The notes under the pieces were generated by a model. It saw only the letters and a list, made by a program, of their open reading frames with translations. It did not search any database and had not been told where the DNA came from. The position numbers and the translations under genes were made by a program. Shown piece after piece: positions 47,585 to 58,512 of a stretch of DNA of 64,000 nucleotides. Every line of letters begins with the position of its first letter. The stretch's first letter is position 1. The DNA lies in the NCBI GenBank assembly GCA_963707445.1, contig CAVPPW010000002.1, positions 246,456-310,455 of the forward strand. Direction: 5' to 3'. The stretch is from JALORV01 sp963707445. Its GTDB lineage: Bacteria; Pseudomonadota; Gammaproteobacteria; Burkholderiales; Burkholderiaceae_F.

Positions 47585-49856
47585 ATGGGATCGGTGTGCT
47601 GGAGGCTGGCCGCGGGCGTATTCGCCGTCGCGACGCTGCTCGCCGGCTGCGACCACGTCACCAACAGCCCGCACCGCAGCGGCGAAGAGCGGACCAACAC
47701 CTTCTTCACCGCATTCCAGGAGCGATCGCCCAAGTACCTGGATCCGACCGCCTCGTACTCGCTCGACGAGACGCCCTACACCTATGCGATCTTCGAGCCG
47801 CTTTACCGCTTTCACTACCTGAAGCGGCCGTACGAGGTTGCGCCGCGCGCGGCCGAGGCGATCGCCACTCCGCGCTACTACGACAAGCAGGGACGAGAAC
47901 TGCCGGCCGATGCGCCGGGTGCCGAAATCGCCGAGTCGGTCTACGACATCAAGCTCAAGAAGGGCATCCTGTATGCACCGCACCCGGCCTTCGCGAAGGA
48001 CGATGCGGGCAACTACCGCTATCACGCGCTGACCGAGAAGGACCTCGGCGACAAGCGCACGCCATTCGACTTCGAGCACCAGGGAACGCGCGAGCTGACG
48101 GCGCACGACTACGTCTACGCGATCAAGCGACTGGCGACGACGCGCATCAAGTCGCCGTCGTTTTCGCCGATGGCCGAGCACATCAAGGGGCTCAAGGAAT
48201 ACGGCGAGCTGATCTCCAAGGAGGACGAAAAGCTCAGGAACGGCAAGCCGCTGACCGACCGGAACCTGCCGTTCCTCGACTTCCGGCAGTTCCCGCTCGC
48301 GGGTGCCGAGGCGCTTGACGATCACACGGTGCGAATTCGCCTCGACGGCAAATACCCGCAGTTCAAGTACTGGCTGACGATGACGTTCTTCTCACCGGTG
48401 CCGTGGGAGGCCGACAAGTTCTACGCGCAGCCCGGCATGGCCGAGCGCAACCTCAGCATGAACTACTGGCCCGTCGGTACCGGCCCTTACATGCTGACCG
48501 AGTACCAGGAGAATCGCCGCCACGTGCTGTCGCGCAACCCGAACTTCCGCGGCGAGCCGTATCCGTGCGAAGGCGAGAAGACCGACCAGGCCGCCGGCCT
48601 GCTGGCCGACTGCGGCAAGCTGACGCCCTTCATCGACAAGGTCGTGTTCACGATCGAGAAGGAGAGGATCCCGCACAAGACCAAGTTCCTGCAGGGCTAC
48701 TACGACAACCCCGAGGTCTCGCGCTTCGACTGGTTCCAGGACCTCGACTACGACGTCAAGAATTCCGAAGCGATCGCCAAGCTGTTCCGCGAGCGCGGCA
48801 TCCAGATGCCGAAGACGCTCGAGATCTCGAACTGGTACCTCGGCTTCAACTGGTGGGACCCGGTGGTCGGCAAGGGCAAGACGCCGGAGGAGCAGGAGCG
48901 CAACCGCAAGCTGCGCCAGGCGCTGTCGATCGCGATCGACTGGGAAGAGTTCGTGCGCGTGTTCGAGAGCAAGGCGGCGGGCGAGCCGGCGATGAGCGCG
49001 GTGCCGCCGGGCGTCTTCGCCTACCGGCCGGAACTCGTCAATCGCACCGTCTACGACGTCGTCGACGGCAAGCCGCGGCGCAAGTCGATCGAGGAGGCGA
49101 AGCGGCTGCTGGCCGAGGCCGGCTATCCGGACGGACGCGACGCGAAGACCGGCCAGCCGCTGGTGCTCAACTACGACTACCAGCGCGCGCTGACGCCGGA
49201 ACTGAAGGCGGAAGTGGAATGGATGGTCAAGCAGTTCGCCAAGCTCGGCGTGCAACTCGAACTGCGTGCGACCGATTACAACCGCTTCCAGGACAAGGCC
49301 GACAAGGGCAGCCTGCAGATCTTCTGGTGGGGATGGTTCGCCGACTATCCGGACGCGGAGAACTTTCTTGTTCCTGCTGTACGGTCCCAACTCGCAGGCC
49401 GCCACGCAGGGCAACGGCAACAACACGGCCAACTACCAGGACCCGGAGTTCGACAAGCTGTTCGAGGAACTGCGTTACCTCGACGACGTCCCGCGCAAGC
49501 AGCAGGTCGTCGACCAGATGGTGCAGATCATGCAGCGCGATGCGCCGTGGGCGTTTGGCTACAACCCGTACGCCGGGTCGGTGCACCATGCGTGGGTCGG
49601 CAACGTGAAGCCGGCCCCACTGGCCAACGACCGGCTGATGTATTTCAAGGTCGATCCGCAGCTGCGCGCCGCGAAGATTGCCGAATGGAACCGGCCGATC
49701 TGGTGGCCGGTCGTCCTCATCGTGCTGCTGCTGGTGGCGGCGGTGGTGCCGGCGTTCCGCAGCTGGCAGTCGACGCGAGCGCGAAACGGCGGGGCGCACG
49801 CTGGCGCCATCGGGCACCTCGTCGTGACCCACGCCGTCCGGGCCACCACGTGCTGA
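47585..49856 (+). CDS. YejA/DppA-like extracytoplasmic binding protein with C-terminal membrane anchor
   Basis: Family-5 solute-binding lipoprotein of about 757 residues. The ATG at 47585 gives MGSVCWRLAAGVFAVATLLAGC, whose LLAGC is a lipobox. The body has FTAFQERSPKYLDPTASYSL, FLDFRQFPLAGAEALDDHTV and VGTGPYMLTEYQENRRHVLS. One shift lies near 49370; the rest continues FLLYGPNSQAATQGNGNN. Unusually, a hydrophobic segment (PIWWPVVLIVLLLVAAVVPA) occurs near the C-terminus, so it may be anchored at both ends. The stop overlaps the next permease start (GTGCTGA). It is larger than usual DppA because of inserts in the N-terminal lobe. Confidence 0.88.
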
Positions 49857-50828
49857 ACTACATCGTTCGCCGCATCGGCTATGCGGTGCTGATCCTGGTC
49901 GGCGTCAATCTGCTGACGTTCACGCTGTTCTTCGCGGTCAACTCGCCCGACAACATCGCGCGGCTCAACATCGGCGCGAAGCGCGTCTCGCAGGATGCGA
50001 TCGAGAAGTGGAAGGCCGAACGCGGTTACGACAAGCCGCTGTGGTTCAACCCGAAGGCCGAGGGTTTCGACAAGGTCCGGCAGACGATCTTCTACGACCG
50101 CTCGCTGCGCTGTTCACGCTGAACTTCGGCACCAGTGACAGCGGCCGCGACATCGCGGCACGAGATCGCGACCCGGATTCCGGCGAGTCTCGCACTCGCC
50201 GGTCCGATGCTGCTGCTGACTGTCTTCACGGGCATCACGTTCTCGCTGCTGCTGGTGTTCTTCCGCGCCAGCTACCTCGACTTCTGGGGCACGGTGCTGT
50301 GCGTCGTGATGATGTCGATCTCGAGCCTGTTCTACATCATCATGGCGCAGTGGTTCTTCGGCAAGACGCTGAAGCTGGTGCCGCTGTCGGGCTTCGTGCC
50401 GGGACTCGACCTGCTTCAAGTTCCTCGCGCTGCCGCTCATCGTCGGCATCGTGTTCCAGCTCGGCTCCGAGGCGCGCCTGTTCCGCGCGATGCTGCTCGA
50501 GGAAATCGGCAAGGACTACGTCCGCACCGCGCGCTCCAAGGGACTCGCCGAGCCGGCCGTGCTGTTCGGCCACGTGCTGCGCAATGCCTGGCTGCCGGTA
50601 CTGACGCATGTCGGCGCGCTGCTGCCGTATGCGTTCCTCGGCTCGATCGTGTTCGAGTCGTTCTTCGGAATTCCCGGCCTCGGTACGTATGTCGTCGAGG
50701 CGATCGCGGGCCAGGACTTCGCGATCGTGCACACGATGGTGTTCCTGGGTTCGCTGCTCTACATCCTCGCGTATCTCGCGACCGACATCGCTTACACCTT
50801 CGTCGATCCGCGGGTGCGGCTCGCCTGA
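49850..50828 (+). CDS. Peptide ABC importer permease, YejB/DppB-like, two frameshifts
   Basis: Inner-membrane permease of about 325 residues. The GTG at 49850 gives MLNYIVRRIGYAVLILVGVN, the standard first membrane segment, followed by a periplasmic helix (AIEKWKAERGYDKPLWFNPK). After a shift near 50110 the core continues as RIPASLALAGPMLLLTVFTG; a second shift falls near 50415. The EAA loop is RTARSKGLAEPAVLFGHVLR, and the end reads DIAYTFVDPRVRLA. It is translationally coupled to the binding protein. Confidence 0.9.
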
Positions 50829-50842
50829 CAACGGATCGCACC

Positions 50843-52307
50843 GTGCCCAAGTTCGTCTTTCTCTGGACCGATCTCGTGCTGTGGCTGCGTCGTCGCCGCG
50901 GTGCATCGTCTACGTCGTGCACGTCCGGCGCAACGCGAACCTGCGCGCGACCTGGCGCCACGTGCTGCGCGACGCGCCGGCGATGTGCGCCGCCGTGGTG
51001 CTGATCGTGTTCATCGCGACTCGCACTGCTCGATTCGATCCACTTTCGGCCGCAGCTGGACGAGCGCACCCGGCGCTGCGGCCGATGCGCCAGGCGGCGT
51101 ACGGCGACGCGCACGCTTTCGCCGCTCGACGTGCTGCTGCATCATGCGATCGAGGCGCGCGAGAAGACCTATTCGGTGCCGCTCGCGTACTGGTCGTTCC
51201 AGCGCGAGAACGCCGTCGTCGACGGCCGCGAGGTGCGGGTGTTGCCGCGCCTCGTCCATGGCGGATGCGCACCTGGCCAGATCCCGGAACGCAACTGGAA
51301 GCCCGATCTGTTCACGCGCTCGCTGCTCGGGGTGGCTGGCGGTCTGCATCGCTGCCGCTGGCGCTGACCGCAGCTGATCGCCGGCCTGCGTCGCCGTCGT
51401 CGCCGGCGGCTGGCGCCGCGTCGCTGCTGCGAGATGCTGCGCGGGGACACCGAAGCTGCCGTGGCGCGCGATGCTGATCACCGCTGCCGCGATCGCGGCT
51501 CTTCGTCGGCTGGCTGGTCGCGATCTGGCCGGCGTACCACCCGTTCGGCACCGACCGCACCGGCAACGACGTGCTGTACCAGGCGCTGAAAAGCATCCGC
51601 ACCGCGGTGGTGATCGGGTCGCTGTCGACGATCGCCACACTGCCGCTCGCGATCGCGCTCGGCGTGCTGGCGGGCTACTTCAAGGGCTGGGTCGACGACG
51701 TCATCCAGTACTTCTACACGGTGCTGTCGGCGATCCCGCCGATCCTGCTGGTCGTCGGCGTTCGTGCTGCTGATCAACGTCTATATCGACCAGAACGCCG
51801 AGAACTTCGCCACCGGCGTGGAACGCGCCGAGTTCCGCCTTGTTCCTGCTGTGCCTGATTCTCGGCATCACCGGCTGGGCCACGCTGTGCCGGCTGCTGC
51901 GCGCCGAGACGCTGAAGATCTCCGAGCTGGAGTACGTGCAGGCGGCGCACGCGTTCGGCGTGAGCCACTGGCGCGTCATGGCGCGCCACATCCTGCCGAA
52001 CGTGATGCACCTGGTGCTGATCGTCGCGGTGCTCGACTTCTCGGCGCTGGTGCTGTACGAGGCGGTACTGTCCTATGTCGGCGTCGGCGTCGACCCGAAT
52101 TCGTCGAGCTTCGGCTCGATGATCAACCTGGCGCGCAGCGAGATGTCGCGCGATCCCGCCGTCTGGTGGAACCTCGCGACCGCGTTCACGTTCATGCTGG
52201 CGCTGGTGCTGGCGGCGAACCTGTTCGCCGATGCCGTGCGCGAGGCCTTCGATCCGCGCGCGCGGGCATTCCGGCCGCGCCGCGTGCGCCTGAAGGAGGC
52301 CACGTGA
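50843..52307 (+). CDS. Peptide ABC importer permease, YejE/DppC-like with extended N-terminus, many frameshifts
   Basis: Permease of about 488 residues after repair. A GTG at 50843 gives MPKFVFLWTDLVLW. The first membrane segment (PAMCAAVVLIVFIA) is followed by an extra-cytoplasmic insert of about 120 residues with SVPLAYWSFQRENAVVDGRE, similar in position to the insert of YejE. The transmembrane core is FGTDRTGNDVLYQALKSIRT, PLAIALGVLAGYFKGWVDDV and, after a shift near 51840, LLCLILGITGWATLCRLLRA. The EAA loop is EYVQAAHAFGVSHWRVMARH. At least four shifts lie between 50890 and 51500, so the insert is poorly defined. The stop overlaps the ATPase start. Confidence 0.83.
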
Positions 52308-54163
52308 AGGACGGGCACGCGACCGACACGGCAGTGCTGACCGTCGACGCGCTCGACACGGTCCTGGACACCGATAGCGGGCTGGTGCATGCGGTCGATG
52401 CGCTGTCGCTGACGCTGACGCGAGGCGAGACCTTCGCGCTGGTCGGTGAGTCCGGCTGCGGCAAGTCGATGACTGCACTGTCGATCCTGCGGCTGCTGCC
52501 GGACAACGGACGCGTGCAGCACGGCCGCATCGACCTGGCCGGCACCGACATCGCGCAGCTGCCGGAAGCTCGCATGCGCGACCTGCGCGGACGGCGCATC
52601 AGCATCATCTTCCAGGAGCCTTCGACCAGCCTGAACCCGGTGCTGACCGTCGGGCGCCAGATCATCGAGGTGATCGAACGCCACACGGCGCTGCGCGGCG
52701 CCGCCGCGCGCGCGCGCGCGATCGAATGGCTGCAGCGGGTCGGCCTGCCGGAGCCCGAGCGCCGCATCGACAGCTATCCGTTCCAGCTCTCGGGCGGCCA
52801 GAAGCAGCGCGTGATGATCGCGATCGCGCTCGCCGGCGAACCCGACATCGTCATCGCCGACGAACCGACGACGGCGCTCGACGTGACGATCCAGAAGCAG
52901 ATCCTCGACCTGCTCGCCGACCTGCAGCGCAGCCACGGCATGGCGATGCTGCTGATCACGCACGACCTCGGCATCGTCGCGCAAATGGCGCAGCGCGTGG
53001 CGCTGATGTACGCGGGCCAGATCATCGAGGTTGCGGAGACCAAGGAGTTCTTCGCGCGGCCGCTGCATCCCTACGCGCGGATGCTGCTCGGCGCGCTGCC
53101 CGATCGCGCCAAGCGCCGCGTCCGGCTGGCGGCGATCCCCGGCACGGTGCCGGCGCTGGACCAGCGCTTCGACCGCTGCCGCTTCGTCGAGCGCTGCCCG
53201 CAGGCGCACGACACCTGCCGCGCCGGGCCGCCGGAGATGCTGCAGCCGATCGTCGGACACCATGTCCGCTGCGTGCTGTACCGCGAAGGTGCAGCGATCC
53301 CGCCGCCAGTCGCGACGACTGCTCCGGCGGATCGCGCGGGCCGCGCCGCCGCCGCCGACAGTGCGGCGCTGCTGCGCGTGCGCGACTACAAGGTCCATTT
53401 CCCGATCCGCCGCGGCCTGCTGAAGCGCGTGGTTGGCCACGTCAAGGCCGTCGACGGAATTTCGTTCGACCTTGGCACGGGCCGCACGCTCGCGCTCGTC
53501 GGCGAATCGGGCTGTGGCAAGACGACGACCGGCAAGGCGCTGGTGCAGCTTCTGCGCGGCATTGCGCACGTCGAAGGCGAAGCGAGTCTCGATGGCCAGC
53601 AGCTCGAGAAGCTCGAAGGCGACGCACTGCGCGAGGCGCGACGCAAGATCCAGATCATCTTCCAGGACCCGTACGCGTCGCTGAATCCGCGCATGCGCGT
53701 TCAGGAGATCCTCGAGGAAGGCATCCTCTCGCTGCGCCCAGAAGTCGGCGCGGCCGAGCGCGCCGAGCGTGTGCGCGGGATGGTCGACCGCGTCGGACTG
53801 CGACGCGACGCACTGGCGCGCTATCCGCACGAGTTTTCCGGCGGACAACGGCAGCGGCTGGCGATCGCCCGCGCGCTCGCAGTGGAACCGCGCATCATCG
53901 TCTGCGACGAACCGACCTCGGCGCTCGACGTCTCGGTCCAGGCGCAGATCCTGAATCTGCTGCAGGACCTGCAGGACGAATTCGCGCTCGCCTATCTTTT
54001 CATCACGCACAACTTCGGCGTCGTCGAATATCTGGCCGACGAGATCGCGGTGATGAAGGACGGCCTGATCGTCGAGCACGGCCCGGCCGCCACGCTGCTC
54101 GCGTCGCCGCGCGAACCGTATACGCGCGCGCTGCTCGCGGCCGTGCCGCGGCTGGCGCACTGA
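52304..54163 (+). CDS. Fused double ABC ATPase of peptide importer, YejF-like
   Basis: Intact 619-residue protein with two complete ATPase modules. Module 1: Walker A GESGCGKSM, signature LSGGQKQRVMIAIAL, Walker B IVIADEPTTALD, LLITHDLG. Module 2: Walker A GESGCGKTT, signature FSGGQRQRLAIARAL, Walker B IIVCDEPTSALD, LFITHNFG. Each ends in an oligopeptide-type C-terminal extension; in the first, CRFVERCPQAHDTC is the partial 4Fe-4S-type Cys set of Opp/Dpp ATPases. The GTG at 52304 follows AAGGAGG and overlaps the permease stop (GTGA). The order A-B-E-F matches yejABEF. Confidence 0.95.
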   Translation: MKDGHATDTAVLTVDALDTVLDTDSGLVHAVDALSLTLTRGETFALVGESGCGKSMTALSILRLLPDNGRVQHGRIDLAGTDIAQLPEARMRDLRGRRISIIFQEPSTSLNPVLTVGRQIIEVIERHTALRGAAARARAIEWLQRVGLPEPERRIDSYPFQLSGGQKQRVMIAIALAGEPDIVIADEPTTALDVTIQKQILDLLADLQRSHGMAMLLITHDLGIVAQMAQRVALMYAGQIIEVAETKEFFARPLHPYARMLLGALPDRAKRRVRLAAIPGTVPALDQRFDRCRFVERCPQAHDTCRAGPPEMLQPIVGHHVRCVLYREGAAIPPPVATTAPADRAGRAAAADSAALLRVRDYKVHFPIRRGLLKRVVGHVKAVDGISFDLGTGRTLALVGESGCGKTTTGKALVQLLRGIAHVEGEASLDGQQLEKLEGDALREARRKIQIIFQDPYASLNPRMRVQEILEEGILSLRPEVGAAERAERVRGMVDRVGLRRDALARYPHEFSGGQRQRLAIARALAVEPRIIVCDEPTSALDVSVQAQILNLLQDLQDEFALAYLFITHNFGVVEYLADEIAVMKDGLIVEHGPAATLLASPREPYTRALLAAVPRLAH

Positions 54164-54164
54164 C

Positions 54165-54297
54165 GTGAACGCCGGCGACGACCCGCGCGTCCGGCAGCAG
54201 TACGAGCGCTTCCCTTATCCCGAGCGCGATCCGGCGGACGAAAGACACGACTCGTCACCTGGCTCGACGACCTGCGGATGCTGAATCACCACTGCAA
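54165..54297 (+). pseudogene. 5' fragment of a class I methyltransferase gene
   Basis: The GTG at 54165 starts one base after the ATPase stop and gives MNAGDDPRVRQQYERFPYPE then RDPADE; after one slip it continues RLVTWLDDLRMLNHHC. This matches the N-terminus of a SAM-dependent methyltransferase family that opens with QQYExxPYPxRDPxDE. The similarity stops near 54297, before any SAM-binding motif. A truncated gene or an assembly junction explains this better than a real short protein. Confidence 0.65.
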
Positions 54298-54792
54298 GAT
54301 CGCTGAATCGGAGCTGTGATCCGCGCGCTTGAATCTATAGATTGGCTGCTGCCGCGGCATCGCGGCGCTGCGCGGGGCTGGCCGGCTATTAGATAGATAG
54401 CCTGATTTCCACCGTCGCCGGCGGCACTGCGGCTACTTGCCGATGCTCTTCGATTAGCGCCGCTGCGATGCGGCAGCGCGGAGTCACTCTCCACGCGCGC
54501 CGAAGGCTGCCACCGAACCGATCGGCATCGCAAGTCACGGTTCGATCGTCCGCGCGGCCTCGCGCCGTGTCTTTTGCGGCGCAGCATCGAAGATCAGTGA
54601 ACTCTTTCGCTCGCTGACCCGTGTCGGTGAAAAACAACACAGAGTGTCATCTTCGACACTTTTGTTTGCCGCTCGTTAACGGCGCCGTAACAATCGCTTC
54701 ACTCGCGCAGCAGCGCGTTCCCGGAAATCGCCAGGTTCCCGGGGCGCGTTTGCGCGATGAACCAACTGTCAGCACAAAGGGGGAGTTCCCAT
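54298..54792. other. Gene-free 495-base stretch
   Basis: No recognisable protein or RNA gene. It contains a 12-bp perfect palindrome AATCTATAGATT (54332-54343) and a leader region before the TonB-dependent receptor. Base composition is more mixed than in flanking genes, including TAGATAGATAG near 54394. The ribosome site GGGAG at about 54780-54785 serves the receptor ATG at 54793. Confidence 0.55.
54643..54668 (+). terminator. Possible intrinsic terminator or leader hairpin
   Basis: AGTGTC pairs with GACACT around loop ATCTTC, followed by TTTGTTT. The stem is only 6 bp and AT-moderate, so termination would be weak. It lies about 125 bases upstream of the receptor start and may equally be a leader structure. 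Confidence 0.35.
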
Positions 54793-57513
54793 ATGTTTCA
54801 AGCAAAACCGATAACCCGAGCGCTAGCGTTCGCGTTCGGCGGTCTGGCCTGCGCGGGGGTCACGATCCCCGCGCTCGCCCAGGCTCCGGCGCCCCAGACA
54901 CTCGAGCGGGTCGAGATCACGGGTTCGGCGATCAAGCGCATCGAGGGCGAGTCGGCCCTGCCGGTGACGGTGATCACGAGGCAGGAGATCGATCAGCTGG
55001 GCGTCGTCAACGCCGCGCAGCTCGTCGACAAGCTGGTCACGAACAGCGGCCAGGGGCTTCCAGCTCGCGAACGCGCTCGGCGACGCGGCACGGCCGGGCT
55101 TCTCCGGCGCCTCGCTGCGCGGCCTGGGCTTCGAACAGCACGCTGATTCTGCTGAACGGCCGCCGCATGGCGGTCTACGCCTTCGACGGCGGCGCAGTCA
55201 ACCTGCAACAGATCCCGTTCGCTGCGATCGAGCGCGTCGAAGTGCTGCGCGAAGGTGCGTCGGCCATTTACGGTACCGACGCGGTCGCGGGCGTGATCAA
55301 CTTCATCACGCGCAAGGACTACCAGGGTTTCAACATCGGGGCGAACTACCATCCGCAGCAGTCCGGCGGCAAGCTGTACATCGTCGATGCGTCGGGCGGC
55401 TACGGGTCGCTCGCAAAGGACGGCTGGAACGTTTTCGGCGGCGTGACTTATCGCAAGCAGGACGCGCTGAAGGCCACAGACCGCGATTTCGCCAGCTCCG
55501 CGGTAATTCCGGACAAGGGCGCTTCAAGGCGAGCCCGACGACGTTGTCAACTACACGCAGGGAGCCACAGTCGAAGGCAATCCGACCTTGACGAACTGTC
55601 AGCCACCTACCTCGCTCTTCCTGCCCGATGTTTTTGGACCCAACGCGTGCGGGTTTGACTACGTGCCATTCATCAACGTCGTTCCCCTGCAGGAACAGTG
55701 GTCAGGCGTGGCGCGCGGGTCTTTGAACCTGGGCAAGAGCGCAACGCTGCATGGGGAGGTTATCTACGCAAAGAACACGCTGGATTCCGTGCTGTCACCG
55801 ACGCCGTTGACGGGTCTGTCGATGCCGCCGACGAATCCGTACTATCCCGGTGGCGGGATCACGCCAGTGAACCCCGCAGCACTGGCCCCCGATCCGACCC
55901 TGCCTGTTTCGATTGGCTGGCGCACCACGCTTGCTGGCGGCCGCGCCTCGTCGTTCGAGAACGTAACCGACCGCTACTTGGTCGGCGTCGACGGCACGGT
56001 GGGCACCTGGGACTACCAAGCCGCCGTGTTCCAGTCGAATTCGACCGTCAAGAACACATTCACGGGCGGGTACCTGAACAACACAGGCATCCGCAACGGA
56101 ATGGCGGGGCTCAACGGCGCACCGTTCTTGAACCTGTTTGGCCCGCAAACCGCCGCCGGCACCGCGTATGTCCAAAGCCAACTGATCCTTGGTCAAATCC
56201 AGGAAGCAACGGAAAAACTGACCGGGGTTACCGCGCAGGCCGCTTCGGAGATCTGGAAATTGCCAGCAGGCCCGCTACCTCGGCGTGGGCGCCGAGTACT
56301 ACAAGGACAAGAACGAATACACCAACAACTTCGACTTGATCCGTGCGGCGGCAAGCTCCGGGCTGGCGGGTGCGGAAGACAGCTTCGGGGACCGCAGCTG
56401 GTGGGCGGTGTACGGCGAGCTTGTCATCCCGGTGATCAAGAACCTCGACGTCACCCTGGCGATCCGTTACGACGACTACAGCGACTTCGGGTCGACGACG
56501 AATCCGAAGATTGCGTTCAGATGGCAACCGCTACAGGAGCTCCTGCTGCGCGGCTCCTACAACACCGGATTCCGCGCACCGACGCTGCAGGACGTGTTTG
56601 CGCCGAACTCACTGACGTTCACCGGCAACCGCTATAACGACCCCGTGCTCTGCCCGAATGGGGTAGCAGATATCGCGGCCGGTGGCATCCCGACTCGCGA
56701 CTGCAATATCCAGTTCAACCAGCAACAGGGCGGACAAGAACTTGGACCCGGAGGAGTCGGAGTCCTGGACCGTTGGCTTCGTGCTGCAACCGACAGCGGC
56801 GGTGTCCTTTGGCATGGACTACTGGAACTACAAGATCACGGACTCGATCGGGTTCCTCGGCGAGAACGCCATCTTTGGAGACACGGCAAAGTACTCGAAT
56901 CTTTTCGTGCGCTGCAGCGAGGCGAAGCCGTCAGAGGTCGCGTTGATCGATGCCTGCGGAATTCCGGGAGGCGACCCGCTGGCGTATATCGTCAACACGC
57001 AGCTTAACCTCGGCAATTACAAGACGTCGGGGATCGACCTCACTGCGCAGTGGACCCCCGCGGCGACGGAGTATGGCCGCTGGTCGCTCGGCCTGCGGGG
57101 TACCTACGTGCTGAAGTACGAATATCAGTTCGAGAAAGACGGCCAATACAACAACAACCTCGGCACGTACTTCAATGGAGCCGCCGTATTCCGCTGGCAG
57201 AGCATCTTCAACGTGGGCTGGCAATACGGCCCATGGGCGGGCGTCCTGCTGAACCGCTATCGCGCCGGTTACGATGACGCGAATGCGGCCGCGGGGCTGG
57301 TGGATCCGGTTGACGAACACAACAAGGTCGGTGCCTGGTCAGTGTGGGATCTGACTTTCACCTACACCGGTTTCAAGGGGTTCACGTTGACTGCGGGCGT
57401 GCTCAACCTACTTAACACGGATCCGCCGTTCACCAACAAAGGCGACGGGTTCCAGGTCGGGTACGACGAGCGTTACGCCAATCCGTTGGGCCGGCAGTGG
57501 CTTGTCCGGGGCG
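54793..57513 (+). CDS. TonB-dependent outer-membrane receptor, frameshifted and missing its last residues
   Basis: Receptor of about 907 residues. The ATG at 54793 gives MFQAKPITRALAFAFGGLAC and a signal peptide ending IPALAQA. The plug domain shows LERVEITGSAIKRIEGESAL, LPVTVITRQEIDQLGVVNAA, LNGRRMAVYAFDGGAVNLQQ and EVLREGASAIYGTDAVAGVI. Barrel segments include LAIRYDDYSDFGSTTNPKIA, YNTGFRAPTLQDVFAPNSL and EESESWTVGFVLQP. Shifts lie near 55060, 55520, 56265 and 56735. The protein reaches YANPLGRQWLVRG, where a terminal aromatic motif such as SYKF and a stop are expected, but the reading passes straight into unrelated sequence. Ligand unknown. Confidence 0.88.
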
Positions 57514-57515
57514 TT

Positions 57516-58097
57516 TCGAGCAGAATCGCCGCGGCGGGAGACCAGATGGTGGTGCTGAGTGGCATCACGCCGGTACCGTTTCGAGGAAATGCCCGGGCGT
57601 CGCTACCAGTAGCGGCGCGCTCGCCGAGAACCCATACTGCCACGACCGCCCGCGCCCCACAGCACGGCGAGGAGAAAGAGAAAGTCCACCGGAGGCCTTT
57701 GCGTTCGGCTTCGCGCGCGAAGTAGATGCCGGCAATAGGCCCCAACACCATGCCCAAGCCCCAATTGGCGTAGCTGAGCGATGCGCTTACGAGCGCGGTG
57801 CCGCAATGGACTGGTTGGTGGTGCGCGGGATTTCGCCAGACGCTGCACCATCGGCGGAAGCGCGGCGTCTGGCCCACTACGCCACTGAGCACCAGCACCA
57901 GCGTCATTTGCATGGTGAAGCGGCAGCAGCATCCACAGTCCGCGGTACCACGCGTCCAGCACTTTTTCGGGCGAGTTGCCGAGGCCCAGCGCTGCGGCGG
58001 CCAGCAGCACCAGCATCAATCCGGCGGCGGTGATGGCGTCCGGCGTCAATCGCCCGATGGCGCGGGGGAGTTCCTCGAAGCGGGACGCGGCGTTCAT
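57516..58097 (-). pseudogene. Truncated AtoE-type short-chain fatty acid transporter
   Basis: The ATG at 58097 gives MNAASRFEELPRAIGRLTPD, then PDAITAAGLMLVLLAAAALG and, after a shift near 57915, MQMTLVLVLSGVVGQTP. SASLSYANWGLGMVLGPIAG and GVMPLSTTIWSPAAAILLE follow. These are N-terminal segments of the short-chain fatty acid transporter (AtoE) family, whose members have about 450 residues. Only about 190 are present before the sequence switches, near 57515, into the opposite-strand TonB receptor. Several further indels are visible. Confidence 0.75.
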
Positions 58098-58116
58098 GGT
58101 CCGATCATGATATCGC

Positions 58117-58467
58117 CTAGTCGAAGATCTTGATGGCGTCCTCGCCGATGACGTAGCGGTTGCGGCCCAGACTGGTCTTGTCTTTGATCACCTGGCGCGC
58201 GATGAACTCCAGGGTCTCGGCGCGCTGGCTGAGCGGCATCCCGGTTTGTTGTTGCCACTCGCTCGGCGTGGGTACGGTGATGATCGCTAGCACGTCACCG
58301 CCGCCGAACTCCCAGTACATGTCGAAGCTGTTCTGCCCGTTGTCAAAGCTGACGTAGCCATCGCGGCCTTGTTCGCTGTAGAAGATTTGCGGTTGGCCCA
58401 GCTTGATCCGGCCGAGATGTTTCATGACCGCTGAGGATAGGGCCGCACCGAGGAATCCGAAGTTCAT
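58117..58467 (-). CDS. Hypothetical protein, 116 residues
   Basis: Intact frame MNFGFLGAALSSAVMKHLGR to GEDAIKIFD. It shows no signal peptide, membrane segment or domain I recognise; the mix of aromatic and charged residues (YWEFGGGDVLAIITVPTPSE) looks like a real folded protein. It lies between the AtoE fragment and the DUF1501 gene, all on the minus strand. Confidence 0.6.
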   Translation of the reverse strand: MNFGFLGAALSSAVMKHLGRIKLGQPQIFYSEQGRDGYVSFDNGQNSFDMYWEFGGGDVLAIITVPTPSEWQQQTGMPLSQRAETLEFIARQVIKDKTSLGRNRYVIGEDAIKIFD

Positions 58468-58512
58468 ATTGTTGTTCTCACCGGGGTGGGTGGGAACTGG
58501 GGCGCGAATCGA

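Noticed and set aside
52073..54160. A 695-residue open frame antisense to the double ATPase
   Set aside because: The plus-strand ATPase has full motifs; the opposite frame is Arg/Asp/Val-rich with no domain.
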